Shown: positions 40,761-49,869 of the stretch, in pieces
Layout of the letters: every line of letters starts with the position of its first letter
How positions within the stretch are numbered: position 1 is the stretch's first letter
NCBI GenBank assembly: GCA_902619805.1
Contig: CACNGC010000010.1
Location: forward strand, 1-60,948
Length of the DNA stretch: 60,948 nucleotides
Direction: 5' to 3'
Source: an uncultured SAR116 cluster alpha proteobacterium
Lineage (GTDB): Bacteria > Pseudomonadota > Alphaproteobacteria > Puniceispirillales > Marisalimonadaceae
Position numbers and translations under genes: made by a program
The notes under the pieces: model-generated
Told to the model about the DNA's origin: nothing
Databases searched by the model: none
The model's input: only the letters and a program-made list of their open reading frames with translations

Positions 40761-41641
40761 GAAATTTTTATTTGATCAACTAAAATATACCAAGCAAGAC
40801 TAAAAATAACTATAACTCCACCAACTATCATATAGATATTTGGAGTTTCATTTGTGCCAAGCCATACCCAAAATGGACCCAGAGAAGTTTCTAAAAGCAT
40901 TAAAAGTCCAATATTTGAAGCTTGTGTATACCTTGTTGCAAAAGTTAAGCATGCAAAAGATATTGGAAGGATTATTAATCCAGATAAAGAAATTGCTATT
41001 ATATCCCCTTTAAAAAGAAGATCTGGAGATACAATAAATAAACCAATTATACCATAGCCAAAAGAACTCAATCCAGTAACAGTCATAGCTGGTATATCAG
41101 GTTTGCTTCTCAAAAATACTAAACTCAAGCCTAATGTGGCTGCAGCTCCTATTCCGCATACCGTCCCAATGAAAACACTACCCTGAGGTGCATTTAAAAC
41201 ATTTTCACCATTTGCCACAGAAATCCCAACTCCAATCAATGCAAAAAATGCAGTTATCCATGTCGAAGATGTTGTTTTTTCTTTAAGAATAAAAATTGAA
41301 AATATAGAGGCAAATATTGGAGAGGTAGCTAGACAAAATAAAATTAACGATACTGAAGTTTCAGCAACACCATACGTGAAAAATATAGAACTTAATATCT
41401 GAGATAAAATTATCCAGATACCAACTCTTGAAAAAACTTTTTTAAAATTTTTTCTATAAATTCCAAAACAGCTAGAAAATAAGATAAGCATTAATCCCAT
41501 TTCAAAGCCTCGCCACGTCAGCATTGACCATGCGTCCATTTCAGACCATCTCATAAACAAGGTGTCTGGAGATAAAACTAATGCACCAATAGTGGCTATT
41601 CCAATTCCCTTAAAAAGATTTCCAGATAAAGAGAAGTTCAA
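40748..41641 (-). CDS. EamA-family (DMT) transporter
   Basis: A 297-residue membrane protein with about ten helices in two EamA halves. The N-terminal half has FMRWSEMDAWSMLTWRGFEM, and the second half SNIGLLMLLETSLGPFWVW, with the typical Glu-Pro/Pro-like helix ends. It exports or imports a small metabolite of unknown identity. It starts eight bases after the alpha/beta hydrolase stop on the same strand, so 43925-40748 (enolase-superfamily enzyme, hydrolase, transporter) probably form a catabolic operon. Confidence 0.87.
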   Translation of the reverse strand: MNFSLSGNLFKGIGIATIGALVLSPDTLFMRWSEMDAWSMLTWRGFEMGLMLILFSSCFGIYRKNFKKVFSRVGIWIILSQILSSIFFTYGVAETSVSLILFCLATSPIFASIFSIFILKEKTTSSTWITAFFALIGVGISVANGENVLNAPQGSVFIGTVCGIGAAATLGLSLVFLRSKPDIPAMTVTGLSSFGYGIIGLFIVSPDLLFKGDIIAISLSGLIILPISFACLTFATRYTQASNIGLLMLLETSLGPFWVWLGTNETPNIYMIVGGVIVIFSLAWYILVDQIKISFSK

Positions 41642-41649
41642 AATAATTC

Positions 41650-42774
41650 CTAAAATAAATTATTATTTTTAAAAAAATCTATTAAAGTTTTTGCCACATC
41701 GACATGATTTTCTTGTTGAACCCAATGTCCAGCATTCTGGATAATATGTCTGCCCTTATAATGCAAACACAAATTATTTTCCATTATTTCTAATACTCCA
41801 GGTTTTTGGTAAATACCCCAATCTTTTTCACCTGCAATAAAACAAGATGGAACTTCAATCTTTTTACCAGAAAAAATTCTTAAATCACTATTAAGATCAT
41901 TTGAGGTCATGCACCTATACCAGTTTAATGCAGGTTGAAAACTATTTTTTAAAAAGCTGTTGGTGTAAACTTCTAATTCTTGATCATTTAACCAATTTTC
42001 ATAACAATTTGACTGTGGATAGTGCGGCATTACACTTTGGACCATATCCTCGTTAAGGTGCATAATGTAATACTCTGGCATTTTAGCTAAGTTTTCCGCA
42101 TTCCAAGAATTCAACTTGTAAGGAATGTTCTTTTTCCAGTCTGCACTTTTCATGTGATAGTAAGCTCTTAAAAATTTATGTAGTTCTTTTTTTTCTAAGT
42201 GCATATCTTTGTTGGCTTCAATTGTAGAATAATACCATTGGTAGTGTTTTCTGGGAGGGTCTAATTTTTCTAATTCTTTGTGAATAGGATCTTCATATGT
42301 CAAACTACTATTTATATTTGGAGTTCCAGCGTATGGAGCACTCATCATAACTAAAGATTTAAAGATGTCTGGTCTGATTATAGCTGACACTGCAGCAACT
42401 GATGAGCCTGCATCATGTCCAACCAATAAGTCAATTTTATCAAGATTTAAAGAACTCATAAGACTTATTATATCTGTGCTTAAGTTTAATAATCGATATT
42501 CAGATATGTCGGCATGAAATTCTTTTCCCCCACCTAAGGTTTGGCCATATCCTCTCATATCAGGTGCAATAACCCTAAAACCTTCAGCAGCTAAAAAAGG
42601 TATAATTTTTCTCCAACTAAAACTTAATTCGGGAAACCCGTGCAGAAGAAGAGCCGTTGGTTTTTGAGATTTGTTTGAATCTGCTTCTAAATAATGAACA
42701 TTGAGACCATTTGAGATTTCTACATTATGTGATTTGATTATTGGGTCTAAAAGTTCAATCATGATTTGTTTCAA
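41650..42774 (-). CDS. Alpha/beta hydrolase (epoxide hydrolase/dehalogenase-like)
   Basis: A 374-residue alpha/beta-hydrolase. The oxyanion segment LLLHGFPELSFSWRKI, the APDMRGYG loop and the nucleophile elbow VGHDAGSS (Asp as nucleophile) match epoxide hydrolases and haloalkane or haloacetate dehalogenases; the catalytic His is in NAGHWVQQE. A long cap insert (residues about 155-260) determines substrate. The start may be TTG 42774, which overlaps the preceding stop (TTGA), or ATG 42762. It is the middle gene of a three-gene catabolic operon. Substrate unknown. Confidence 0.82.
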   Translation of the reverse strand: MKQIMIELLDPIIKSHNVEISNGLNVHYLEADSNKSQKPTALLLHGFPELSFSWRKIIPFLAAEGFRVIAPDMRGYGQTLGGGKEFHADISEYRLLNLSTDIISLMSSLNLDKIDLLVGHDAGSSVAAVSAIIRPDIFKSLVMMSAPYAGTPNINSSLTYEDPIHKELEKLDPPRKHYQWYYSTIEANKDMHLEKKELHKFLRAYYHMKSADWKKNIPYKLNSWNAENLAKMPEYYIMHLNEDMVQSVMPHYPQSNCYENWLNDQELEVYTNSFLKNSFQPALNWYRCMTSNDLNSDLRIFSGKKIEVPSCFIAGEKDWGIYQKPGVLEIMENNLCLHYKGRHIIQNAGHWVQQENHVDVAKTLIDFFKNNNLF

Positions 42775-43925
42775 TTAGTTTTGAATTTTTTAATAGTTTC
42801 TAGATTTACTTCAATTCCTAAACCTTTATTGTCTGGAATATTTATCATGCCATTCACAAGCTCAAAAGGTTTTGAAAGTAATTCTCTTCTAAAGGGATGA
42901 CTTGATTGATCATATTCTAAAATAGGCTCTCTAGCAAAAATTGAGAAATGGGTTGCTGGAATTGAGGCAATAACTTGAATAGATGCAGCTTGAGCAATTG
43001 CTGAACCCCATACATGAGGATTAACCTCTACACCAAAACTATGTGCTAAATTAATAATATGTTTTGCTCCTGTTATACCGCCACATGACCCAATATCAGG
43101 TTGTGCAATGTCAATTGCATTATTTTCGAAAAGTGATTTAAATCCAAATAGAGTATGCTCATTTTCACCCCCTGCAATAGGAATGTCTAACTTAGATCTC
43201 AATTCTGCATAACCTTTAATATCCTCAGGAACAACTGGTTCTTCATACCAGCGTAATTTAAAATCTTCTAGATTTTTCCCTAATGTTAGTGCCTCAGATC
43301 TTCCATAAGCGTGATTAGTATCAATCATAAGAGTAACATTTTTATTTTTCAGAGCATTTCGAATAGTTTCCATACACTTCAGGTCGTCGTCTATTCCAAA
43401 ACCAAGTTTAACCTTCATATGATCAAAACCATTTTCAAAATGAGATAAAGCTTCTTCTGCTAATCTGCTTGCTTCACCTTTACCTTTTATTCTGTAAAAA
43501 CCCGTTGCATAAGGTTTAATTTTTTTTCTAAATGCACCTCCTAATAATTGATATACAGGTTGTTCGCAATATTTGCCTGCAATATCCCATAATGCTATAT
43601 CCACTGCACTTATGCCAGATACTACAGATCCTTTTCTTCCATAATCTCTTGTAGAATTGTACATTTTGTGCCACAGGACTTCTATATTTAATGGGGACTG
43701 ATCTAATAAAATAGGCTTTAGAGCATTTTCAATTACAGCTGCTGAGATTTCGGGAGGTTCTAATCCTTGACAAAATGCTTCCCCCCAGCCAACTAAACCT
43801 GAGTTTGTTTTGATTTCTACAAGTGAAGCAGATCTTTTCTTTACCCAACCTTGTGAGAAAGCAAAAGGTACATCTAGATCTGATTTAATGATATGGACGG
43901 TTACATCAATTATTTTTATATCCAT
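42771..43925 (-). CDS. Enolase-superfamily sugar-acid dehydratase / mandelate racemase-like
   Basis: A 384-residue enolase-superfamily enzyme. The acid/base Lys appears in HMKVKLGFG, the three metal ligands in MIDTNHAYG, RWYEEPVVPED and IAGGENEH, and a His in EVNPHVWGS. This set with His-Asp on the C-terminal side is the mandelate racemase group, which mostly dehydrates sugar acids (galactonate, gluconate, fuconate and others). Length is normal. It is first in the operon with an alpha/beta hydrolase and an EamA transporter; exact acid unknown. Confidence 0.87.
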   Translation of the reverse strand: MDIKIIDVTVHIIKSDLDVPFAFSQGWVKKRSASLVEIKTNSGLVGWGEAFCQGLEPPEISAAVIENALKPILLDQSPLNIEVLWHKMYNSTRDYGRKGSVVSGISAVDIALWDIAGKYCEQPVYQLLGGAFRKKIKPYATGFYRIKGKGEASRLAEEALSHFENGFDHMKVKLGFGIDDDLKCMETIRNALKNKNVTLMIDTNHAYGRSEALTLGKNLEDFKLRWYEEPVVPEDIKGYAELRSKLDIPIAGGENEHTLFGFKSLFENNAIDIAQPDIGSCGGITGAKHIINLAHSFGVEVNPHVWGSAIAQAASIQVIASIPATHFSIFAREPILEYDQSSHPFRRELLSKPFELVNGMINIPDNKGLGIEVNLETIKKFKTN

Positions 43926-43961
43926 TTAATGTCTCCGTGACTCTCTTCGTTCAAGTTGAAT

Positions 43962-44501
43962 TTATTTAGCCTTAATTCTTCCTTTTAATGTAATTGGTAA
44001 TTGGCATAACATAAATACTCCCACTAAGGGTGATAATATAAACACTTTAATAAAAACCCAATCATCTGTTTCAAAATTTCTCCATGTAAGTTCATTTACA
44101 ATTGTTAGAAATAAAAAAAATAAACCCCATCTTAAACTTAATTTATACCAAGTTTCATCATTTAAATAAAACTGAGAACCAAAAAATTGTTTCATCATTG
44201 CTTTTCCATTTAAAATTCCAATTAATAAAACCGCACTAAAAAATCCATTAAAAATAGTCGGTTTAATTTTAACAAATGTTTCGTCATTAAATAAATAAGC
44301 AAACATCGTTATAAGACTAGACATAAAAATAGCAAAAATTTGAAATTTTGAAATACGCCTTTCAATAAGGTAGAATGTAATAATTACAAACAAGCTCAAT
44401 ATTAATGAAATTATTGCCGCTACTATTAAATTATAATATTGGGCACTTATAAAAAAGCCGGCAAGTGGAATGATTTCAAAAAAGAATGCACTTAGTCTCA
44501 T
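43962..44501 (-). CDS. yciB: Septation/intracellular membrane protein YciB (IspZ)
   Basis: A 179-residue inner-membrane protein with five helices. The family marks DETFVKIKPTIFNG, GKAMMKQFFGSQF and the WRNFETDDWVFIKVF segment are all present. YciB/IspZ influences cell division and envelope synthesis. Its place and length are normal. It is followed in direction of transcription by no near gene, and preceded by the chalcone-isomerase-like gene at 44516, 14 bases away, so 45667-43962 (lipoprotein, CHI-like, yciB) may be one operon. Confidence 0.9.
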   Translation of the reverse strand: MRLSAFFFEIIPLAGFFISAQYYNLIVAAIISLILSLFVIITFYLIERRISKFQIFAIFMSSLITMFAYLFNDETFVKIKPTIFNGFFSAVLLIGILNGKAMMKQFFGSQFYLNDETWYKLSLRWGLFFLFLTIVNELTWRNFETDDWVFIKVFILSPLVGVFMLCQLPITLKGRIKAK

Positions 44502-44515
44502 AAATATTTATCCTT

Positions 44516-45058
44516 TTATCTTCCTAAAAGTTTTTTTGTAAAACTAGGATTTTGACTATCTTCTCGTAACCAGATATTAAAAAAATAATTAATAAACTTT
44601 TCATCATTCGTTTTAAACACCTCTTCACCTTCAAAGTAAAGATAAGCTTGTTTTTTTCCTTTTATTCCTACAAAAACACTGTTAATTTTAGTTTTCTTAA
44701 AAGTTTTATTAAATATTTGTCTAAGGCTATTTAAGTATTCTTCTTTAAATTCTGCCTGTTTTTTAAACTCATTTATTGTCTCATTAATTAATCTTTCTTT
44801 TTTTATGACTTTATTATATTTGAGAACTAGGACAAATTCATCATCTTTAAATTTACCCGACTTAGTTAATAAAGTTGCATCATAAATATTCCAAATAAGA
44901 AAACTATAGTTTGCCTTACCTACTATTTTATACTCGGGTAGATGCTTTGTTATTATTTTATGGGTTTCAGTATTAAAATGTTTTTTAGATGCATCTGCAA
45001 TTAACATATTAATATTAAAAAAAAATAAAATAATTATAACTAAATGTTTTTTAAACAT
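44516..45058 (-). CDS. Exported chalcone-isomerase-like protein
   Basis: A 180-residue protein with a signal peptide (FKKHLVIIILFFFNINMLIA) followed by a chalcone-isomerase-like fold. Marks are KANYSFLIWNIYDATLLTKS near residue 43 and a terminal segment NYFFNIWLRED, both typical of the bacterial CHI-like family. Bacterial members are periplasmic, with unclear function; they bind fatty acids or other lipids in related proteins. It is located between the DUF3833 lipoprotein and yciB, seven and 14 bases apart, a combination that recurs in proteobacteria. Confidence 0.85.
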   Translation of the reverse strand: MFKKHLVIIILFFFNINMLIADASKKHFNTETHKIITKHLPEYKIVGKANYSFLIWNIYDATLLTKSGKFKDDEFVLVLKYNKVIKKERLINETINEFKKQAEFKEEYLNSLRQIFNKTFKKTKINSVFVGIKGKKQAYLYFEGEEVFKTNDEKFINYFFNIWLREDSQNPSFTKKLLGR

Positions 45059-45064
45059 TTAGAT

Positions 45065-45667
45065 TTACCATTTATTTAAATTTAAAGATCCAATGCTTTT
45101 CAAAGCATTGCCTCTTAAAAATACTAAAGTTACTGAACCAATGTTAATACCAAATTTACTTACATAAGCCCTATTAATTGCTAGATCTTCACTTTGCTTG
45201 TAAATCCAATCGTTAAAGTGAACTTTAATATTTGAGCCTTTAATATTAAGATAAATATCATAAGACCAATTAAGTGTATTACCCGAAATGGATCCAGACG
45301 CTTCACCTTCAATATCATCAGCTTGCCCTTGATATATGATTTTATCTTTGTCAGTGCTTTTTTTTATTTTCCAAATACGATTTGCTTGTTCACCATCATC
45401 ATATAAAAAATCTTCGTCAAGAGTTAAGGTATTATTCTCTACCTTCCCAGTAATGTTAACTCTAAATTGTCTTTTTAAATTCCCAAATCTATCTTCAAAA
45501 ATGCCATAAGCTATAGTTTTACCTTCAAAAAAAGAAAATAAATCTAGTTTAGGAGTATTATTTTCAAATTGTTTCATATCAACTTTACTACAAGCACTTA
45601 ATAATAATATAAATAAAAATATAAAAAAAACTTTAAATTTGTATATAGGTTCACTGACAGAAAACAA
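45065..45667 (-). CDS. DUF3833 lipoprotein
   Basis: A 200-residue lipoprotein. After an N-terminal hydrophobic segment the lipobox LLSAC gives the lipid-bearing Cys near residue 26. The mature part is a beta-rich domain (FEGKTIAYGIFEDRFGNLKR, GQADDIEGEASGSISGNTLN) characteristic of DUF3833. It should sit in the outer or inner membrane facing the periplasm. Function unknown. It is the first gene of the run 45667-43962, seven bases before the chalcone-isomerase-like gene, consistent with a joint envelope role. Confidence 0.87.
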   Translation of the reverse strand: MFSVSEPIYKFKVFFIFLFILLLSACSKVDMKQFENNTPKLDLFSFFEGKTIAYGIFEDRFGNLKRQFRVNITGKVENNTLTLDEDFLYDDGEQANRIWKIKKSTDKDKIIYQGQADDIEGEASGSISGNTLNWSYDIYLNIKGSNIKVHFNDWIYKQSEDLAINRAYVSKFGINIGSVTLVFLRGNALKSIGSLNLNKW

Positions 45668-45721
45668 TTTTTACTCCACATTTTATTTGTATGATATAAG
45701 AGTTTTTTTTCTAAATTCAAT

Positions 45722-46768
45722 TTATACGGCAGTTTTTTCAGATTTTCTTTTTGGAGACAATTCAAAAGCATTTGCAAAAATTTCGTAAGATTTAATACGA
45801 TGATTTTCGTTGTGACACCAAGTTAAAATAGCAATCTCATCAATATTATTTTCTTCTACTAGTTTAGAAATTTTATCCTTTGTTATATTTGCGTCTCCTA
45901 CCAATGAGTTTTGATACATATTTTGATATTGTTCTTTCCAACCATTATCATTGATAATGCTCAAGGCATTATCAGGATCAGTGATAGATCCAAGCTGACC
46001 ATAATTTCTTCCAATTTTCCATGCGGCTCTGGATGCAAATAAATATTTTGCCTCTTCATTTGTATTAGCAGTTAAGGCCCACATACATACATTAACTAGA
46101 GGTTTAGGAAATTTTTTTGACGGACGAAATTCAGATCTATAAATATCTAAAGCTTCTTTCAGTCCTTGTCCGTCTGTAATGAAATGTGCAAAACAATATG
46201 GAATACCCAAGTAAGCTGCTAACTGAGCACCGTAATTAGATGTTCCAAGCATCCAAATTTCTGGAATAGTATCTGAAATAGGCTGAGCGATTAAATGTCT
46301 AAATGGATGACCTTCGATTAACTTTTCGTTTGAAACCCACGCTATTAGATCCCTTACATGACTTGGAAAATGTTCACTATCACTCCTGCTGTTTGGATTT
46401 AATGCTAATGCAGTTCTTCCATCAGAACCTGGTGCTCTTCCCAAACCTAAATCAATTCTGTTAGGGGCTATTGCTTCTAAAACTCTAAATTGTTCTGCAA
46501 CTTTAAGTGGTGAATAATGAGGTAACATTATGCCTGCGCTTCCAATCCTTATTGAAGATGTGTTACATGCTATGGCTGCCATCAATATTTCAGGTGCAGT
46601 CCCAATAATTGTTGGGTGGTTATGGTGTTCTGAAACCCAAAATCTTTTGTAACCAAGTTTTTCGGCTTTTTTAGCTAAATTTATACTATCTTTAATTGTA
46701 ACCGACTGTGGTTTTCCCTCAACTGAGACTGATTGTTCAAGAATTGAAACTTTCATAGAATTTGCCAA
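45722..46768 (-). CDS. Luciferase-like (LLM) flavin-dependent oxidoreductase
   Basis: A 348-residue TIM-barrel monooxygenase of the bacterial luciferase family, single-component type. ERFRV-like and GLGRAPGSDGRTALAL (near residue 108) with HFPSHVRDLIAW and WMLGTSNYGAQLAA are the usual marks of the LLM group 'MsnO8/alkanal monooxygenase-like'. It uses reduced FMN and oxygen; the natural substrate is unknown. Lies ten bases after the amidohydrolase gene on the same strand, so likely cotranscribed. Confidence 0.87.
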   Translation of the reverse strand: MANSMKVSILEQSVSVEGKPQSVTIKDSINLAKKAEKLGYKRFWVSEHHNHPTIIGTAPEILMAAIACNTSSIRIGSAGIMLPHYSPLKVAEQFRVLEAIAPNRIDLGLGRAPGSDGRTALALNPNSRSDSEHFPSHVRDLIAWVSNEKLIEGHPFRHLIAQPISDTIPEIWMLGTSNYGAQLAAYLGIPYCFAHFITDGQGLKEALDIYRSEFRPSKKFPKPLVNVCMWALTANTNEEAKYLFASRAAWKIGRNYGQLGSITDPDNALSIINDNGWKEQYQNMYQNSLVGDANITKDKISKLVEENNIDEIAILTWCHNENHRIKSYEIFANAFELSPKRKSEKTAV

Positions 46769-46778
46769 AAAATAATAA

Positions 46779-47822
46779 TCATAATTTTATCTTATATGTT
46801 TTTGCAGCATTTTCATAAAACAATTTATTTTTTTCATTATCTGACATGTTTTTTGAAATTATTTTGAATGCATTCCATAGCGAACCATAACTATAAGAAC
46901 CTTTATCAACTGGAAAATTACTTTCAAACATACACCTTTCAACGCCAAACATATCAATTGTTTCATAAATCCATGACTTCCAAATATCAGCTAATTGAGA
47001 AGAGTTTGGTGGATTTTGATTTAAGTGAAATTTTGCACCATTAACTTCCATACCTAATCCACCTAATTTAACTTTGATGTTTGGTAATCTTGATAATCTC
47101 ATCATAGCCGTACGCCACTCTCTATGAGTTAAGGCTTGCTTTCCTTCATATTCACCAAGATGAATAGGTCCTCCAATGTGATTAAGAATAATGTTAAGTT
47201 CTGGTAGTGTCCTGGCTATTTTTTCCATTTCACTTAGTTGTGTGTGATATATCCAAAAATCAAGTGAAAGTCCTGCGTCTTGCAAGCATCTTGCACCTTC
47301 AACAAATTTTGGATGTAACATAAGGGATAAATCAGAATTTACAGCACCAGATTTAATTCTAGGGTCTGGATGTGCTGCTAAAAGCATTCTTATTCCTTTT
47401 AGTCGACCTTCACTAATTTCTAAACCTTTTTGTATAACTGGTTTCAATTTATTTCCAAAAGTTAGATCAAGGGATCCAACTATAGATGCATTTACTTTAA
47501 CTTTATTATCAGGTATGAAATCTGCTCTTTTGCCTTCATTTGTAGCAAATTCAATTTCACTTAGAGTTCTGAATTCTTCAAGTCCATCTTGTAAATATAT
47601 TTTTGTGTTAGATGAACTCATAATATAAACAGTTGCCTTTATATTATGACCTGAAGATTCAATGTCCTCCAATAATTCTTCTACATAATATTTTCCAAAT
47701 CCAACATCCCAAAGATGATGATGTGGATCAATAATGCTCAGATCAGGAAGTAAAGGTTGTTCTTTTAATTTATTTAACCAGCTTGGTCTCACATCAAGGT
47801 GAGGTGATTTGATTTTTTTCAT
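46779..47822 (-). CDS. Amidohydrolase-family lactonase-like enzyme (COG3618 type)
   Basis: A 347-residue TIM-barrel metal-dependent hydrolase. The first metal ligands appear in IIDPHHHLWDVG near residue 31; further ligands are in IILNHIGGP and the final FESNFPVDKG. This is the amidohydrolase_2/COG3618 family, which includes L-fuconolactonase, 2-pyrone-4,6-dicarboxylate lactonase and 4-sulfomuconolactonase. Some members also act as decarboxylases. Substrate unclear; the neighbouring monooxygenase may supply it. First gene of the pair 47822-45722. Confidence 0.8.
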   Translation of the reverse strand: MKKIKSPHLDVRPSWLNKLKEQPLLPDLSIIDPHHHLWDVGFGKYYVEELLEDIESSGHNIKATVYIMSSSNTKIYLQDGLEEFRTLSEIEFATNEGKRADFIPDNKVKVNASIVGSLDLTFGNKLKPVIQKGLEISEGRLKGIRMLLAAHPDPRIKSGAVNSDLSLMLHPKFVEGARCLQDAGLSLDFWIYHTQLSEMEKIARTLPELNIILNHIGGPIHLGEYEGKQALTHREWRTAMMRLSRLPNIKVKLGGLGMEVNGAKFHLNQNPPNSSQLADIWKSWIYETIDMFGVERCMFESNFPVDKGSYSYGSLWNAFKIISKNMSDNEKNKLFYENAAKTYKIKL

Positions 47823-47913
47823 CTAAATTTCTCTGTAGAAATTGAAAATAATTTATTTTTTATTTATGATTTAAATTATTTAACACTAACTTAATAAGTG
47901 CAAATAAATATTA

Positions 47914-48816
47914 ATGTTTTATTCGCCTACTCTTTGGGAGCCTTTAAATATTATGAAATCAAATGCTAATCAGAATATGAATTTTGAGAACATAACAGTA
48001 AATCCAATAGCAGGTGCTCTTGGTGCTCAGATAGATAATGTAGACTTGTCAGAAAACCTACCTGATGAAATTATTTCTGAAATTTATGATGCATTGTTAG
48101 CTTATCAAGTGATATTTTTTAGAGACCAAAAGTTCAGTCCAGATAGTCAAAAAGCATTTGCAGAGAGAATTGGAAAGCCAATAGTTTATCCTTTTGTAAA
48201 AAGTCTAAAGAATTTTCCTGAAATTACGCCAATTTTGAAAAAAGAAACTGATACAAACAATTTTGGTGGAATTTGGCATAGTGATACTACCTATCAAGAA
48301 AAACCTCCTATGGGAACAATGCTGTATGGTATTGAAACACCTGATTATGGTGGAGATACAGAGTGGTCAAATCAATATATGGCTTATGAAAGTTTATCTG
48401 AGGGTATGAAAAAATTTTTAGATACACTTGAAGCAGTAAATATTTCAGGCAAATCACGTGTTGCTAAAACCAGATCGGATATTATGAAACATGCATCAGT
48501 TGGTCTAAAAGGAGATGAATTAAAAGCTATTCATCCAGTAGTAAGAACACACCCAGAAACTAAAAGAAAATCATTATATGTTAATGAAGCTCATACGACC
48601 AATTTTGTTGGCATGACGGAGGAAGAAAGTACACCAATATTAGAGTACTTATACAAGCATCAAATCAAATCAGAATTTACTTGCAGATTTCAATGGAAAC
48701 CAGGGTCTGTAGCAATTTGGGATAACAGATGTACAATGCATAATCCTATAAACGATTATCATGGACAAAGACGATTAATGCATAGAATTACTTTCGCAGG
48801 AGACAAACCGTCATAA
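47914..48816 (+). CDS. TauD/TfdA-family dioxygenase
   Basis: A 300-residue Fe(II)/2-oxoglutarate-dependent dioxygenase. Iron ligands are His122 and Asp124 (GIWHSDTTY) and a C-terminal His in WDNRCTMHNP; Arg in RLMHRIT binds 2-oxoglutarate. Family substrates include taurine, alkylsulfates, 2,4-D and others; this cannot be told apart here, although other genes in the window also look sulfonate-related. The start is uncertain: ATG 47914 has little ribosome binding site, while ATG 47953 is preceded by GGGAG at a longer distance. Followed by the cupin and isomerase genes on the same strand. Confidence 0.85.
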   Translation: MFYSPTLWEPLNIMKSNANQNMNFENITVNPIAGALGAQIDNVDLSENLPDEIISEIYDALLAYQVIFFRDQKFSPDSQKAFAERIGKPIVYPFVKSLKNFPEITPILKKETDTNNFGGIWHSDTTYQEKPPMGTMLYGIETPDYGGDTEWSNQYMAYESLSEGMKKFLDTLEAVNISGKSRVAKTRSDIMKHASVGLKGDELKAIHPVVRTHPETKRKSLYVNEAHTTNFVGMTEEESTPILEYLYKHQIKSEFTCRFQWKPGSVAIWDNRCTMHNPINDYHGQRRLMHRITFAGDKPS

Positions 48817-48836
48817 GCAAAAAAGTGGAGAAAAAG

Positions 48837-49205
48837 ATGTCGCAAAAAAAATATTTTAATAACATAAATGACTTAGATTCAGGAATAAAAAGAGAGCTTG
48901 CTGAAGGAGTTTCTACTAGAATTTTTTGTGGTAAACAAGCTATGCTATCTCTGGTTGACATTGAGCCAAATGCTAAAGGTAAAATTCACTCACATCCAGA
49001 AGAGCAATGGGGATTTTTGATCGAAGGTTCTGGAATTAGAATTCAAGGTGGCGAAGAAATAGAAATTAAAAAGGGTGACTTTTGGCAGACGCCTGGCGGG
49101 GTTGAACATGGTATTATAGCTGGTCCAGAAGGAGCAAAAATCCTTGATGTTTTTAGCCCTCCTAGAGAAAATTATAAATCTGCTGGTTCTGGTTTCGGTT
49201 CATAA
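48837..49205 (+). CDS. Cupin-domain protein
   Basis: A 122-residue single-domain cupin. Metal-binding residues lie in GKIHSHPEEQWGFLIEG and the second motif in PGGVEHGI. I use the ATG at 48837 because the GGAG at 48826-48829 is its ribosome binding site; a GTG at 48825 would place that site inside the gene. Its stop overlaps the next start by one base (TAATG), so it is coupled to the isomerase gene. The role is not known; small cupins often bind metals and act in ring-opening or isomerisation. Confidence 0.8.
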   Translation: MSQKKYFNNINDLDSGIKRELAEGVSTRIFCGKQAMLSLVDIEPNAKGKIHSHPEEQWGFLIEGSGIRIQGGEEIEIKKGDFWQTPGGVEHGIIAGPEGAKILDVFSPPRENYKSAGSGFGS

Positions 49206-49807
49206 TGATTTCAATTGATTATTTTATGAGCCATGGAAGTCCTTGGACATTTCTTGGACATGGTCGTTTAGGGGAATTGATAAAAAAATTCAATATTAAT
49301 TTAAATATGTATCCAGTAAACTATGGGGAGATTTTCCCAATTTCAGGAGGTCTTCCTGTTTCAAAGAGACCACCTCAAAGACAAAATTTGAGATTACAAG
49401 AATTGAATAGATGGTCTAAATTTTTAAATATAAAATTAAATCCACAACCAAAATTTTTCCCATCAAAATCTGTTCTTCCGTCATTAATAATCATAGCTGC
49501 AAAAATTCAAAAAGTAGAAAATTATTTTGAGCTTGCCGATAATATTATGAATAGTTTGTGGGTGAGAAATCAAGATGTAGACAATGAAGATGTGCTTACA
49601 AACATATTGAACCTTATGAACTTAAATTCAAAAAAAATAATTTCGTTTGCTAAAAGTGAAGAATGTAAAAAAATTTTTGAAGAATATACCCAACTAGCGA
49701 TTAAAAAAAATGTTTTCGGAGCTCCAACATATATTATAAATGATCAAATTTATTGGGGGCAAGATAGGTTAGATTTTGTTGAAAGACATTTATTAAGTCT
49801 AAATTAA
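49205..49807 (+). CDS. 2-hydroxychromene-2-carboxylate isomerase family (DsbA-fold) protein
   Basis: A 200-residue protein of the DsbA-like thioredoxin fold, kappa-class GST branch. The start (IDYFMSHGSPWTFLGH) has the Ser of the active site where thiol enzymes have Cys, and the C-terminus NVFGAPTYIINDQIYWGQDR is a family mark. Homologues isomerise 2-hydroxychromene-2-carboxylate in aromatic catabolism or act on glutathione adducts. The start overlaps the cupin stop. Followed 62 bases later by gcdH; a shared catabolic role is possible. Confidence 0.85.
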   Translation: MISIDYFMSHGSPWTFLGHGRLGELIKKFNINLNMYPVNYGEIFPISGGLPVSKRPPQRQNLRLQELNRWSKFLNIKLNPQPKFFPSKSVLPSLIIIAAKIQKVENYFELADNIMNSLWVRNQDVDNEDVLTNILNLMNLNSKKIISFAKSEECKKIFEEYTQLAIKKNVFGAPTYIINDQIYWGQDRLDFVERHLLSLN

Positions 49808-49869
49808 ACTAATAAGTATTGTTTTTAAAAAATTATTTGAGTAATATGCAAAAAAATTAAGGATATGTC